Shown: positions 54,081-64,000 of the stretch, one piece after another
Layout of the letters: the number at the start of each line of letters is the position of its first letter
Position numbering within the stretch: the stretch's first letter is position 1
Source of the DNA: Stropharia rugosoannulata
Lineage: Eukaryota > Basidiomycota > Agaricomycetes > Agaricales > Strophariaceae
Assembly (NCBI GenBank): GCA_028532985.1
Contig: JANCIK010000002.1
Span: 1,426,001-1,490,000, forward strand
Length of the DNA stretch: 64,000 bases
Direction: 5' to 3'
Translations under genes and position numbers: made by a program
Notes under the pieces: generated by a model
What the model saw: the letters and a program-made list of their open reading frames with translations, nothing else
The model's database searches: none
What the model was told of the DNA's origin: nothing

Positions 54081-57000
54081 CTTAATGATGTCAAAATCAC
54101 TATCAAGCAAACACTTGTTGACATACTGGAAATATATGTCCCTTGATACAAAGTACCACTGTACAGGCAGTGCACATTGGAAAGCTTTGGCCCTCCCACA
54201 TTTTCTCTAGTTTGTCTTTATAGCCACCTCCAACTATGTGATTCTGATTCACTCAGATTTGCTTCTGGATCTAGAGCATCTGAGTTTTCTACTAGTATTA
54301 GTAACAAGTTTCCTCAAATAGATTATGAGCTGGAGTCCAGCACTATGGACCCAAGTAGCATAGATAGAGATAATCTACTCACAGATGATTCCAGACTACT
54401 AGAGCCAGTAATCAGTGCAACAACCAGTGGAACCAGTGAAATGGTGGCATCATCACACAATATCAATGCTGAAAGTGCAGTATGCGGAAGTGCCATACTT
54501 GCAAGTCTTCATGCAAACACTACTGACTAGGATACACCAAAAGTTCAAAGCTGTGTACTGAAAGATGTCTTTCATGTATTCCACATGCTACCTATTTCAA
54601 CAACACATGCACTTAGAAATGAATTTGGCTGCACCCTACATGATGCAATATTTATTCCAGACTGTGAAGAGATCTTCATGGGCATTAAAACTAGATCCAC
54701 CCATGACATTTGAGCAACTCTGCTTATCTAAGCTGACATGGCTCTGGAAGCACTGCAAACACATCATTCCTCCACTAGATTCTGTACCTATTGGTTGAAG
54801 AAATATTCAGAATATATGGGCCACTCAAAGATGCAACAACTCATGTTTTGTTATTCAACTGTCAAGCTTGGGAGAAAAGTAAACAAATATTAGAGCTTAT
54901 TCAGCAAGGTTATATTTCAGACCCACCAGGTATATCTCTATACCAGATAATTGGATATGACTTGGCTGCAGGAAATCTACCAATTTACAGGTGTGCACAA
55001 GGTACAAATTTCACGGAGGGTGGTGTTCATACACACCTGTGATCACACCTTCCTTCATCCAGAGCTAGTATTTGGCATATCAATACAAGTATAGCTGATT
55101 TTGTCTTGCAACATAATCTCTGGGTGAGTTTATTGTGACATTTATACTTGGTTACTGTATGTAATCAAGTACTCAGTCACACCATGTACTTGGTCAGTAC
55201 ATAATTCAGAGAGTTTCTCAAGCTGGAATGCCCATTTTTTTTTCCAAAGTACTCTAGATAAGCTTTCTTCAGTTGTATATATCAAAAGAATCAGGCTATT
55301 TACTCTCTTTCTCATGTGTAAAAAGTCTTAAAAAATGTGAGATTCCTGGAATTCAGCTATTTCCTTAATCCAGCTGACTATAATTAGAAGTAAAGTCAAC
55401 TTGCAGTAACATGTGATGATTTTTTGCACATAAGTAAGCCAAAACTGGACTGACTGAGTACATGATAATGAGCCAATTTCACTGCTTTTACACTTTTCAA
55501 TTTTCTTGGTTCCCTCAGGCATACTACAGCTTCAACAAAGCTTTTATCTATTATTGAATTTGTATTCCAACCTCCTGAAAAAGTTTCAAAGCATGTAAAC
55601 AAGTGCTTACACAGATATAGAGAAATAGTTTTACCTGACTGAGTTCCCAATTACATACAGTATCTAATATCATTCTTTTCAGATTGGTACCTTTAACTGA
55701 ACTGGTCAGAAGTATAAAGGTCACTATTCAATATGGCTCACCAACCAGCTCCAAGAAAAATTGCTGTACCTCAACAAGATCCCGATTAACCCATCAAAAA
55801 TGACAGGATGGGTAAACAGAAATTTATATATCCCAACAATAGAGGTTATAGGAATACTCCCAGTCCCACAGGATGTACACTTATTAAGCGGAATGACTGA
55901 GTATAGCATTGATACTGACAGCAAACAACAACACTCATACCTGGCAAAGATGCAAGGAACCCATCAGGCAATTCTTCCTGTGCATACAGCAGATAAGCAC
56001 ACCTTATTTCAGGATCTAATGAGAACAAACAGGGATTTCATGACTTGCAACTGGAAAGCTGCCATCATTATTTGGAACAGCTGTGCAGACCAAGAGATCA
56101 AGATTTTCTATAATGTAGAGCCAGAACTTAACTTTACAATGCTTGATAAACTGACCTATCATGTTATAGTTAACAAAACAACTAAAAACATATTATGCTG
56201 ATTGGATTTGGATTGGATGAAGAGCCTTAACATCAAGCAATCACTTGCACTGACATTAGAGACCTGTCATCAGGTTAACACTAAAGCATGCAACCCCATG
56301 TGCTCTGCTAAGGCTTCTGTTATCCCAGAATGACACCCACATGAGCAGGAGGTAACACAGGGGTACAATGTGGGAGGAGTGCAACCAGGCACTGTTGTCA
56401 ATCATCCACCTATACAAGAAACATTCTTATCCAGCACCAGAAATTGGATGGTAAGCACACCTTCTGCTAGTACTTCTATGCAACCCACTCTGCCGGCACA
56501 CAGGCTATCTCTGGCCTCACAACAGACAAGCAGCAGGCCTTGAGAACTTGATGAGATCGCTTCCCAGGCTAGTACTTCTATTGTTAGGACTTCGAAGGCA
56601 GAGCCTATAAGTCCTGGACAATCAATCTAATCTCTGATTGTAATGTCAAAGGTTCAAGATAATCTCTTGACAAATGTCTTATCAAGCAACAAGACAGAGT
56701 TGTGAAGAGAGAGCTAGTAGACTTATGAGCCCTAAGTCTAGGAAAGGTTAAGAGAAGTAGATTCTCAAAGAACTAACTGAGGAGTTAGTCCAGTAACTAC
56801 TACATCTTATATACCTGTCGTTGTATGGTATAAATAAATTGTAAAACTACACAGAGTTCAAAGGGGAAAGGTAGCGAGGTAGGAAGTAAGTATCATTCGG
56901 GTTTTGTTACCACAGGTGTGAGACCGGGTTCCATGAGCACGGGGAAGAGAACTAGTCCTTGTTCTTTTCCTAAGAAAAGGAGTAATGCTAGGAATACAAT

Positions 57001-57420
57001 CTCAAGGTTGTTCGCTAAATAAAAGAGAAGTAGGCGATACAATAAGATAAGATGGGTTGTATTGTGATAAGATAGGGATGGGGAGATTAGATAGGAAAAA
57101 GATAGTACAGGTTCTGTAACATCTATGCAACTCACTCCAGCACATGGGTCAGCCTTGGCCTTGCAGTCACAGACAAGCAGCCCTTGAGAACTTGCTGAGA
57201 TTGCAGCTTGAAAGCATGTTTCTAATAGGCTGGAGTTGTCACATCCCACAAAGAAGCCTTGCAAATTACATACATGTGCAAAGTGTGCAATGCTGTCATG
57301 TCATGGAAAGAAGTCATACAATCTTTGGTGAGGAACCTGTCAAGATTGTGGTAGGTCAAACTGCAGGGGACAGAACTCACATAAATCATTGGTACCTTCA
57401 TCAGCAAAAGGTGGAAAAAT
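54081..57420 (+). pseudogene. Decayed gene of a repeat-associated basidiomycete family
   Basis: Frames in succession read SCVLKDVFHVFHMLPISTTH, LWKHCKHIIPP, EEIFRIYGPLKDATTHVLLF, CAQGTNFTEGGVHTHL, NRNLYIPTIEVIGILPVPQD, SYLAKMQGTHQAILPVHTAD and CNWKAAIIIWNSCADQEIKI. After a solo LTR comes a Cys cluster, CAKCAMLSCHGKKS and CQDCGRSNCRGQNSHK. I recall this string of motifs from large uncharacterised basidiomycete proteins in repeat regions. The GTN-x2-EGG-x-H block resembles the Glu region of some RNase-H-fold transposases, but that is only a hint. Many stops and frame changes make it a relic. Confidence 0.55.
56582..57121 (+). mobile_element. Solo LTR, 540 bp, third family
   Basis: Starts TGTTAGGACTTCGAAGG and ends GGTTCTGTAACA, flanked by the 5-bp duplication TCTAT (56577-56581 and 57122-57126). 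A TATATA/TATAAATAAATT stretch near 56812-56840 suits promoter and poly(A) signals. It is unrelated in sequence to the 204-bp and 269-bp LTRs. It could be Gypsy or Copia; orientation was not proven. Confidence 0.8.
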
Positions 57421-58200
57421 TGATTTCACCTTTTAACTCCGACAACACAATGGCTATGTTTTGTCAAGTTTTATGTCCTTATGGGGCATTATGCTGTGAT
57501 ATTCATGGTGTTCTTGGCATGAGAACACTTTAGTATAATTACGCCGGATTGTATGTATATGTAAGAGAATATATTTATTTCTTCATCAGGCATGGAATGA
57601 CAGAAGATTACCTATCATATCTCATAATGTCGACTGTCTGATAGTATTTGTAACATATGCATACTCGCAATACTGAACCATAATCCTTAAACTGGTGGGA
57701 TAATGTACTGATAACATAGTGTACTCACAATACTGAACAATACTCATTAAACTGGTAGGATAAAGTATTGATAACATAGCATACTCATTCTATAACAGTG
57801 TAAGGACTACAGAATTCCTGTAGCTAAGCCCAATGTAGTGTTTTATTATCTTACTTGTATCTTACTTTAACCAGCTAGAATACAGTACAATAATGATGAG
57901 TCTAGTTATATAATGTATTCATAAGGTAGCAACCATAGCCTGCAAGATAATAATCTATAGAAGTATACTATAACATAACAACAGTCTTCTACAAGTTTAT
58001 AGGGGATCAATACATGATATATAGGTATACAGATTGGAACAGGTTTATGCTAGGTTTTACTACCACACTGAGCTAGATAGATTGTATTTATACAGTGCTT
58101 ACATTTCAGAGGACAAAAATTTTCAGTCTGGTACGTATGTATTGGCATTTTTTATTATCAAATAGCAAAAGGTCCCTAGAAAGATATCAGACTAATCAAA
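57421..58200. other. AT-rich intergenic region
   Basis: No gene recognised. It contains a two-unit 60-bp tandem repeat at 57661-57780. The small open frame at 57144-57533 belongs to the decayed gene and not to this region. Confidence 0.5.
57661..57780. repeat. Two-unit 60-bp tandem repeat
   Basis: 57661-57720 and 57721-57780 align base for base with about 10 substitutions (ACTCGCAATACTGAAC against ACTCACAATACTGAAC). Confidence 0.85.
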
Positions 58201-58211
58201 TAGACATTCAA

Positions 58212-58958
58212 TTATAAACTCACTGCGGCGAACTTCATATGCCTCTTCTGCAGAGTGTGGCTCCCTGGTTTTCTGGAGATTCGTGCGCACTCAATGTCCT
58301 TCACAGTTCCTTCTTTGTCGATGTATATGTGAAGATACCAGATCACAGTGAACAATTTTCCGGTCTTGTCATCTTTGACACAAGAGAAACCAAACACTAT
58401 GTAATAGGGTAGAGTCTCGTCACTGTTGGAAATGTGAAGATTTTGGCTGTTGAAAACGTGTCTGGTAAGTGTTACCAAAAACCATATAAAGAAAATGTAC
58501 TTACTATATAACAATGCACCAAAGTCCGTTTGATGGTGTTTCGAAGTCCTTCATGGTGGACTGAACCTTTTTGATTGTGAGTTTCACAGCCAAAATTGCA
58601 CCCTTGCGTCTTTCTTGGGCATTGCACAACATTTGTTTGTGGAAATAGATGCTGTATGCAAACACTTGAAAAGAGTAAGGGTTAAGCTTTGAGAAGAGCA
58701 GGAAATGGAATACACACTGTTGGACATGACGAGCAGAGATGAGGACGCTTAAAAAGAGTAAGCATTAAGCATTGAGAAAACCAGGAAAGGTAGTACTCAC
58801 TGTTGGACATGACAAGTAGAGATGAAGCTTTGCATAACAGACAAGGAATTAAATATTCCCAACCAGGTGACTTTTGATTTGTTCTCACAGTCCTGACTTT
58901 TCTTGCAGTCCTTAGTCTTCAAAACTTCGTGCCAGGTCTTGATTGACACTGAAATAGA
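58212..58958 (-). CDS. Uncharacterised small multi-exon gene (3' end uncertain)
   Basis: Exons inferred from splice signals: one from the acceptor TTTCAG at about 58958, reading VSIKTWHEVLKTKDCKKSQD, to the donor GTGAGT at about 58799. A middle exon reads SIYFHKQMLCNAQERRKGAI and VQSTMKDFETPSNGLWCIVI, ending at GTAAGT (about 58508). A third exon, after the acceptor TTACCAG, reads FNSQNLHISNSDETLPYYIV, KLFTVIWYLHIYIDKEGTVK and SHTLQKRHMKFAAV, ending at GTGAGT (about 58225). Canonical splice sites and an open third exon suggest a real gene. Exons beyond both ends are likely but not found. Family not recognised. Confidence 0.45.
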
Positions 58959-59239
58959 CATACAAATATGAGATGCAGTAGCCTCAAGAAGGGTCAGGGC
59001 CATAGGGAATGCTCTACAGCTGTGGAGAACGGCTGCAGAGTGTTCTGAGGCATGCCGGGACAGGGACAACACAACCTGGCTGCCTGCATGCGTGTTCCCG
59101 GGTGTCCAGGAAAAGAGGATAATGGTGGCAATGGCAGTAGAGCCATAGCAAACGCTGGATCCTCCCAACCAGCATGTGTTCGCACACAGAACAGGGTGCA
59201 GGCACCCTGCAGCCGCATTGGGAAGCTGCAGGGCATCGT

Positions 59240-59840
59240 ATATGCATGCCAGGACGCTGGGAGACGTCCTGGCATGTGGTTTTGAGGGTGCTGGTGGGCG
59301 CAGTGCCCGGGCGCAGAGGTGGGGGCAGGGGCAGGAACAAAAGGGCATCATATATGCACGAGACCCCAGCACACAAAGACAGCATGCTGGGGTCCCTATG
59401 AACGCCCTGCAGCCATTCGAAATGGCGGCAGGGCATCTGTTCTGGTGCACTGCCCCCCTCCTCCACTGCCCTTTCGTGCTGCGCCTGCCGTGTCTGGAGT
59501 GGAAGAAGAGCCCCAGCATGCTTTCCTTGCGTGCTGGGGTCCCTATGAACGCCCCGCAGCTGTTTGAAATAGCAGTAGGGCATCTGTTCTGGCGCGCCAC
59601 CCCCCCTCCTCTGCCGCCCTTTCATGCTGCGCCTGCCATGTCCAGAGTGTAAGCAGACCCTAGCATGCAAGGACAGCATGCTGGGGTCCATATGAACACC
59701 CCACAGCCGTTTCAAACGGCAGTGGGGTGTCTGTTTTGTCGTGCTGCTGCCCTCCTCCTCCGCCCCTTCCTGCTGCACCCGCTGCCTCCGGAGTGGAAGC
59801 AGACCCCAGCACAATTTTTGTGTGTGCTGGGGTCCATATG
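59240..59840. repeat. 147-bp-period GC-rich hairpin satellite
   Basis: The stem ACCCCAGCA...TGCTGGGGT starts at 59363, 59510, 59657 and 59803, so the period is 147, 147 and 146 bp. Between these lie second stems such as CCCCACAGCC...GGCAGTGGGG (59699-59726), CCCTGCAGCCATT...GGCAGGG (59405-59433) and a weaker one at 59552-59580. A separate 12-bp perfect stem CATGCCAGGACG/CGTCCTGGCATG sits at 59245-59276. Long open frames across it on both strands are a by-product of GC content and period (147 = 3 x 49). Confidence 0.85.
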
Positions 59841-60511
59841 AATGCCCCGCAGCTGTTCCGCACTATTGGCATGGCTTGATGCCTGGTTCTTTGTCTGGGG
59901 CAGTTGTCTTCTATGAGCTCTTTTCTAGTAAGCCAGAGAATATTGTCGCCTAAGTATGCCTGCAGCACACATGCTCACAGTGGATATGATGTGGACTCAG
60001 GGCAAACAGAGAAGCCCAGCCCCATGATTGAAGGCCAAATACTAACATTTTGTCACAGGGCCCTGTTGGTCAACAGCCTTATATTGTAAGCATTGTAAGT
60101 GTATGATGTTGAAACATTCTGATTCTTTATACATGAGTAGCTGGATACCATTTCCAGAACCCATAGCCGCCACATCTTCATTCCCTCCGGAGCAGGAGTC
60201 CATTGTCATCATGGGCTCTGTCTTCCATAGCATCATTTGAGTATTATACTAGGTGCAGCTTCTAAACAATGTAGACATAAGTCTGCCCATGATATCTACT
60301 GCGCAGCCACACATAATCCATAGCATAAGGCTTGGAGTTAAGAGCAAGAAGAAAAACATTGGTTCATCATTGATGCCAGTCTTTTCATGCAGTGCAAAGT
60401 TCAGGGTGAGTGTTGGATGTCCACATGCCAGTTGGTTCAGCGGAGACTGGATCCAACTGACTCATATCAAAATAGCATCACTGTATATTTTCCCTGACTA
60501 GTTCACAGTTT
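59841..60511. other. Intergenic region, nothing firm seen
   Basis: No motif-bearing ORF and no clear repeat beyond the satellite edge. Small open frames on both strands are unsupported. Confidence 0.4.
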
Positions 60512-60894
60512 CTAGGACCCATCTGAGTCGGACTCAGAGATAGTACACTCAGTACTGTAATGTTGAACAGATAAAAATAAGACAATTTTTTTAAATTCAA
60601 ATAATATCGAAGGAAACTCAGAGCTACATATCCAACACTGCAGCTGCATGAAATTGTCATCATATGGTACAAATAAAATATACAGTGCCTTGCAAGAACA
60701 AACCAGCTGTAGAAGTGCTCGCAACTGTTAATGGCGCTCGGGGGTGAACAGAAGAAGTTAGCAGCAAATATGAGGTACAACAAAAACTGTCCAGTGAAAA
60801 AGAGACAGATAAAGTTAACGAAGACTTGGTGGCCCATTCAGTGGTCATTCACACTTGCATTGTTTCCAATGAACCACTTAAGTTGGCCCTAAGT
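60512..60894 (-). other. Possible terminal exon(s) of the deaminase-like gene
   Basis: An acceptor-like AACATTACAG precedes TECTISESDSDGS and a stop at 60512, a plausible short acidic C-terminus for the gene upstream. The stretch between is hydrophobic in one frame and has no motif. Splicing is not established. Confidence 0.3.
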
Positions 60895-63717
60895 TCAACC
60901 AAAATTAAACAATTTGCTGGGTACATTCTGGGAAAGCACCGAAACTTGTGTGTCATGCCCAAGAGAGCTTGCACTACTCAATGTCAACCTGGAGGAACCT
61001 GTAGAGTTGGTGCACATGCGAATTAAATTGTTGTAGTTCATGACACTCAAAAAGTCCTGTTGCAGTTGGTTCCCAAAATGGATAGTCATTGCATGAATGG
61101 CATCCACAGAGAGCCATGCAGATAGAGAACAACCTGTAACCGTTGTATGACTGCCTTGTACCTTATATTTGCCTCATCCGAGCACAACAGTAAGAAGGTA
61201 ATGACAAACTGGACAGCAATGTTTTGAGACACCAATGACTGTGTGAAAGCCCTGTTGAATTTTGATATCAAAAGCTGGTTAGTGGAAATTTAGGAGAAAA
61301 TATTACCTGTAGCCTAGAGGCCAGTTGTGGGTCGTTGATATTTGACTGTGCTTCAAGCAGGCTCGTGATAACACTTTTGCAATGCAAGCACCCATTGAAA
61401 TTGCCAGGGAGGATGAGGAAACAGAAGAGGCCCAGGTGTTTGTCTAGCACGATCTTGATCTTTGAGCCAATGGAGACACCAGTTGTGCTATGCATGTGCT
61501 TGGATTCAAGTTGATCGTCAGTTAATGCTTCAACCATGTCCTTCAAATCCTGAACGGCTGGGCCTAAGCTAGAAATATTAGAATAGGCAAATTTCAATAC
61601 CATGTCCAAGCCATTTACGAGCGCTTTCTTTCTGAGTTGCATTGAATCCAGGATGTTGGCGTTCTCCGTTGTTGTGAAGTTGGCCATCCAACTTCCACAA
61701 GCTTCTTTGATCAGCAAAGCAACATGTACACTGTTGTTTAGAAATTGGAGTATCTTTTTGTTTTCGTCATCGATGACCTTGAGATTGCTGTCGCCAAAGA
61801 ATCTTGGATTCTCAAAGATCACTTTCCAGTCAAGGAAGGGTTGGTTGACATGGGGTGGAACAATAAGTTGGAAGTTAAATAGCCATGGATTGCTTGCTTG
61901 TTTCTGACTGATGAATTTCATTAGATTATTGTGAGCATCAAAGGGGGCTGTGACAAGCTTTAGCCAGTCCAAACAAGACTGCCACGCTTGATGAGCAGGG
62001 ACAACGCCAGGTCTCACAGATTGAAATTCTTCATCATCACCAGCAGGGAGCTGCTGCCAATTTCCGTCTTTGCCATCCTCCTGTGCATCGTCTTCGATAT
62101 AGTCTTCCTGTGCATCATCTTCGATGTCGTCTTCCTGTGCGCTGTCTCTGTCTAAGCCCTCTTCTCCTCCATTCTGACTCAATTCCTCGACTTCTTCATT
62201 CTGATCCTCTTTTGTGTTGGGCTTTAAGTCAGCAAGAAAGGTGCTAATCATCTTCAGCTCCTGCTTGAGTGTAGTGCCATAAACAAGCATTTGCAAAGCA
62301 GTCCCATAAATAACAACCGAGCATATGTCATAGTCAAACTCGAGGCAATCCTTGTTCAAGGTATGTGTAATATATGGAGAACTTGATGTTCTGTTTTTGA
62401 CTTCAGTATGGGCTTTCTTTAGTTCCATAAGCACTGCTGTGTAGGACATGAGAGTATAAATGACCAGCTTGTGGAACTCTGCACAGGTTTCCTTTGAGTA
62501 GAGTTGGAAGAGCAAATTAGACTCGGCCAAATCTGCTTGAACTAATAAAAATGGGTAGTTGGACTGAATGCTGGTCAGTAAATGTTTGAAATACTGGGTC
62601 AGGAAGTTCTTATCTTGCCGGACAGTCTCTTCTATGACTGGGCACAATCGGAAAGGAAATTCCACTACTTTCTCCAGAAGCCTTGTATGTTCTCGGGAGA
62701 TCTTATGTTCCATTCGGTGCAGCAGCTTCGAATAAGATGTGCGAACGATGTAGAGAATGGACCGGCTGGAACAGTCTGGCTCTGACAGCACAAATTTCAT
62801 TGGAACTTTGTTGACTTGACAGTGATGCATGCTAAGGAGTTTGTAAAGGAGATACAAATGCATCTCCATTGTTGGACAATCCCTACAGAGATGGGCCCGG
62901 GATTGATCAAGTTCAACATTCAAATACAAGATAAATATGCGAACCTTAGCTGGTCAATATAGTTTCGTACTTCTTCGTCAGTTCTGAGGTTAAAGTGTAC
63001 ACCAAGTTCCTTGAAGTTGATAATGGTAGGTCGTGCATTCCAGGCTGGTAGCTGTACACTTTGTCCTGCCAGCTTTTTCCTATGCCTAGGATTGATAGAA
63101 ATACCTAACTGTAGTAGAAATGGTTGCTTAGACTTTGCAGTCATGGGCAGAGCTGGCAATGGCAAGGCCACAGGGATAGAAGTAGGGATGTGGTAAGAAA
63201 TAATCACCTTCAACATATCCAACGGATTCGACGAGCAACCAACAACTGCAACAACCTTGTGCTGTATGACAGTCAAAACAGCTAACACATTGGATATTTT
63301 GAGGCTTCTGCGAATTTCGTCTGAAAAAGTAGAGTCAGCATTGCTTGATAATGTGGATTTGGGATTTTCAGAGCGATGCATAAGCGATTGCACAATGCTA
63401 TGCATTGTTGTCATAGTGTGGAAGGCAGAAAGCTTTTCTTCAATAGTGACTGTCAGATGCAGGGCATCTGAAATAAGTTGTCCATGATTCGAATGCTCAG
63501 GGGGACGAACTACGGCATCATTGTCTTGTTCCTCTACATGTTCTACACCTAACAGCATGCTGGCTGGGTCAGCTACTCGAGCATCATGTCCAGAGGGACG
63601 CTGGCTGCTGCCTTTGAGTATAGACTTCGACAAGTGATTGAGCTTCGCCCCCTTCCTCTGAATGGCATTTCTTGCTTTGTCGAAAAAAGAATTGTTTGGT
63701 GGTGAGGAATTGCCCAT
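60895..63717 (-). pseudogene. OTT_1508-like deaminase-fold protein, active site altered
   Basis: Start MGNSSPPNNSFFDKARNAIQ at 63717. Exon 1 joins in frame through a 62-nt intron (62944-62883) to RDCPTMEMHLYLLYKL. Exon 2 is long, with an acidic repeat (EDDIEDDAQEDYIEDDAQED, about 62160-62070). A second intron (GTAATA at about 61310 to CAACAG at about 61252) joins ASRLQ to GFHTVIGVSKHCCPVC. The pair GCLHCKSVITSLLE and VSKHCCPVCHYLL corresponds to the HxE and CxxC zinc motifs of the family as I recall it (HCE in relatives). Here Lys replaces the catalytic Glu. A TGA at 61174-61176 lies in frame before KYKVQGSHTTVTGCSL. Family members are expanded in basidiomycetes and substrates are unknown. 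Probably inactive as a deaminase and perhaps a pseudogene. Confidence 0.6.
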
Positions 63718-64000
63718 CTATGACAGAGTCAGATTCAGTAATGGCCACGGTGGCGGTGGTCTACTATTACTACTTACTGTGACAAGTCTCAGGGTTCAGC
63801 AGCGGGCTTGGAACACTGATAAGGAGCCTTCAAGTTCCGAATCGGTTTGGAAGATGATACTGTGACCATATCACAATCTCAGTGTCATGGTGTGGCTTTG
63901 GAAGTCATAGACTTACTCAGCTTGAGTTGGAAGAACTTCTTGCACTGCTATTTGGCCAATTTTTGAACACTGCAGTAATGTTGTTGAGTATTGGATCAAG
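63718..64000. other. Upstream region of the deaminase-like gene
   Basis: Non-coding as far as can be seen. It should hold the promoter and 5' UTR of the minus-strand gene. No TATA box is obvious. Confidence 0.4.

Noticed and set aside
58797..59814. Long open frames (266-267 codons) across the satellite on the minus strand
   Set aside because: They coincide with the GC-rich 147-bp repeat, whose period is a multiple of three. Frames are open on both strands and no domain is visible.
60478..60837. Membrane protein ORF (119 codons, hydrophobic)
   Set aside because: Hydrophobicity stems from an AT-rich stretch. A competing frame gives the acidic SESDSDGS end, and no start context or homology is seen.

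Overview
The window looks like repeat-rich chromatin of a basidiomycete fungus, probably an agaricomycete. Four things point there: a KDZ (Kyakuja-Dileera-Zisupton) transposase with its Cys cluster, a TET/JBP-type dioxygenase, GT-AG introns of about 40-62 nt, and retrotransposon primer sites matching a fungal initiator-methionine tRNA. All calls are by eye. No database search was run, and family assignments rest on remembered motifs.

Layout. 1-4010: a Tad-like LINE with APE-type endonuclease, inserted in a Copia gag and then split by an inversion. 4011-30298: a nested Copia landscape. It holds 204-bp LTRs with internal tRNA-iMet primer sites, broken gag-pol copies in both orientations, two copies of a 2.4-kb TIR element, and two copies of a 1.85-kb gag-only LTR element that has its own LTRs, primer site, polypurine tract and 5-bp target duplication. 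Much of this is amplified as a roughly 7.3-kb tandem unit (9.5-24.1 kb), and 4248-8497 is repeated at 24977-29226. 30299-47117: a roughly 16.8-kb composite DNA transposon with near-identical inverted ends. It carries a TET/JBP gene, a KDZ transposase and three uncharacterised basidiomycete genes, and it is dotted throughout with the 7-mer CCGGCAG/CTGCCGG. 47121-53091: Copia and LINE fragments. 53092-57420: a second short TIR element and a decayed gene of a repeat-associated family, itself hit by a solo LTR. 57421-64000: the most gene-like part, with a small multi-exon gene, a 147-bp-period hairpin satellite, and a multi-exon gene resembling the OTT_1508-like deaminase family but lacking the expected catalytic glutamate.

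How it fits together. Transposase and dioxygenase in one inverted-repeat element match the published association of TET/JBP genes with KDZ transposons. The dispersed CCGG-containing 7-mer in the same element is the signal I consider most likely to be undescribed. Most retroelement ORFs carry frameshifts or stops. Some single-base indels in homopolymers between near-identical duplicates could be sequencing or assembly error.
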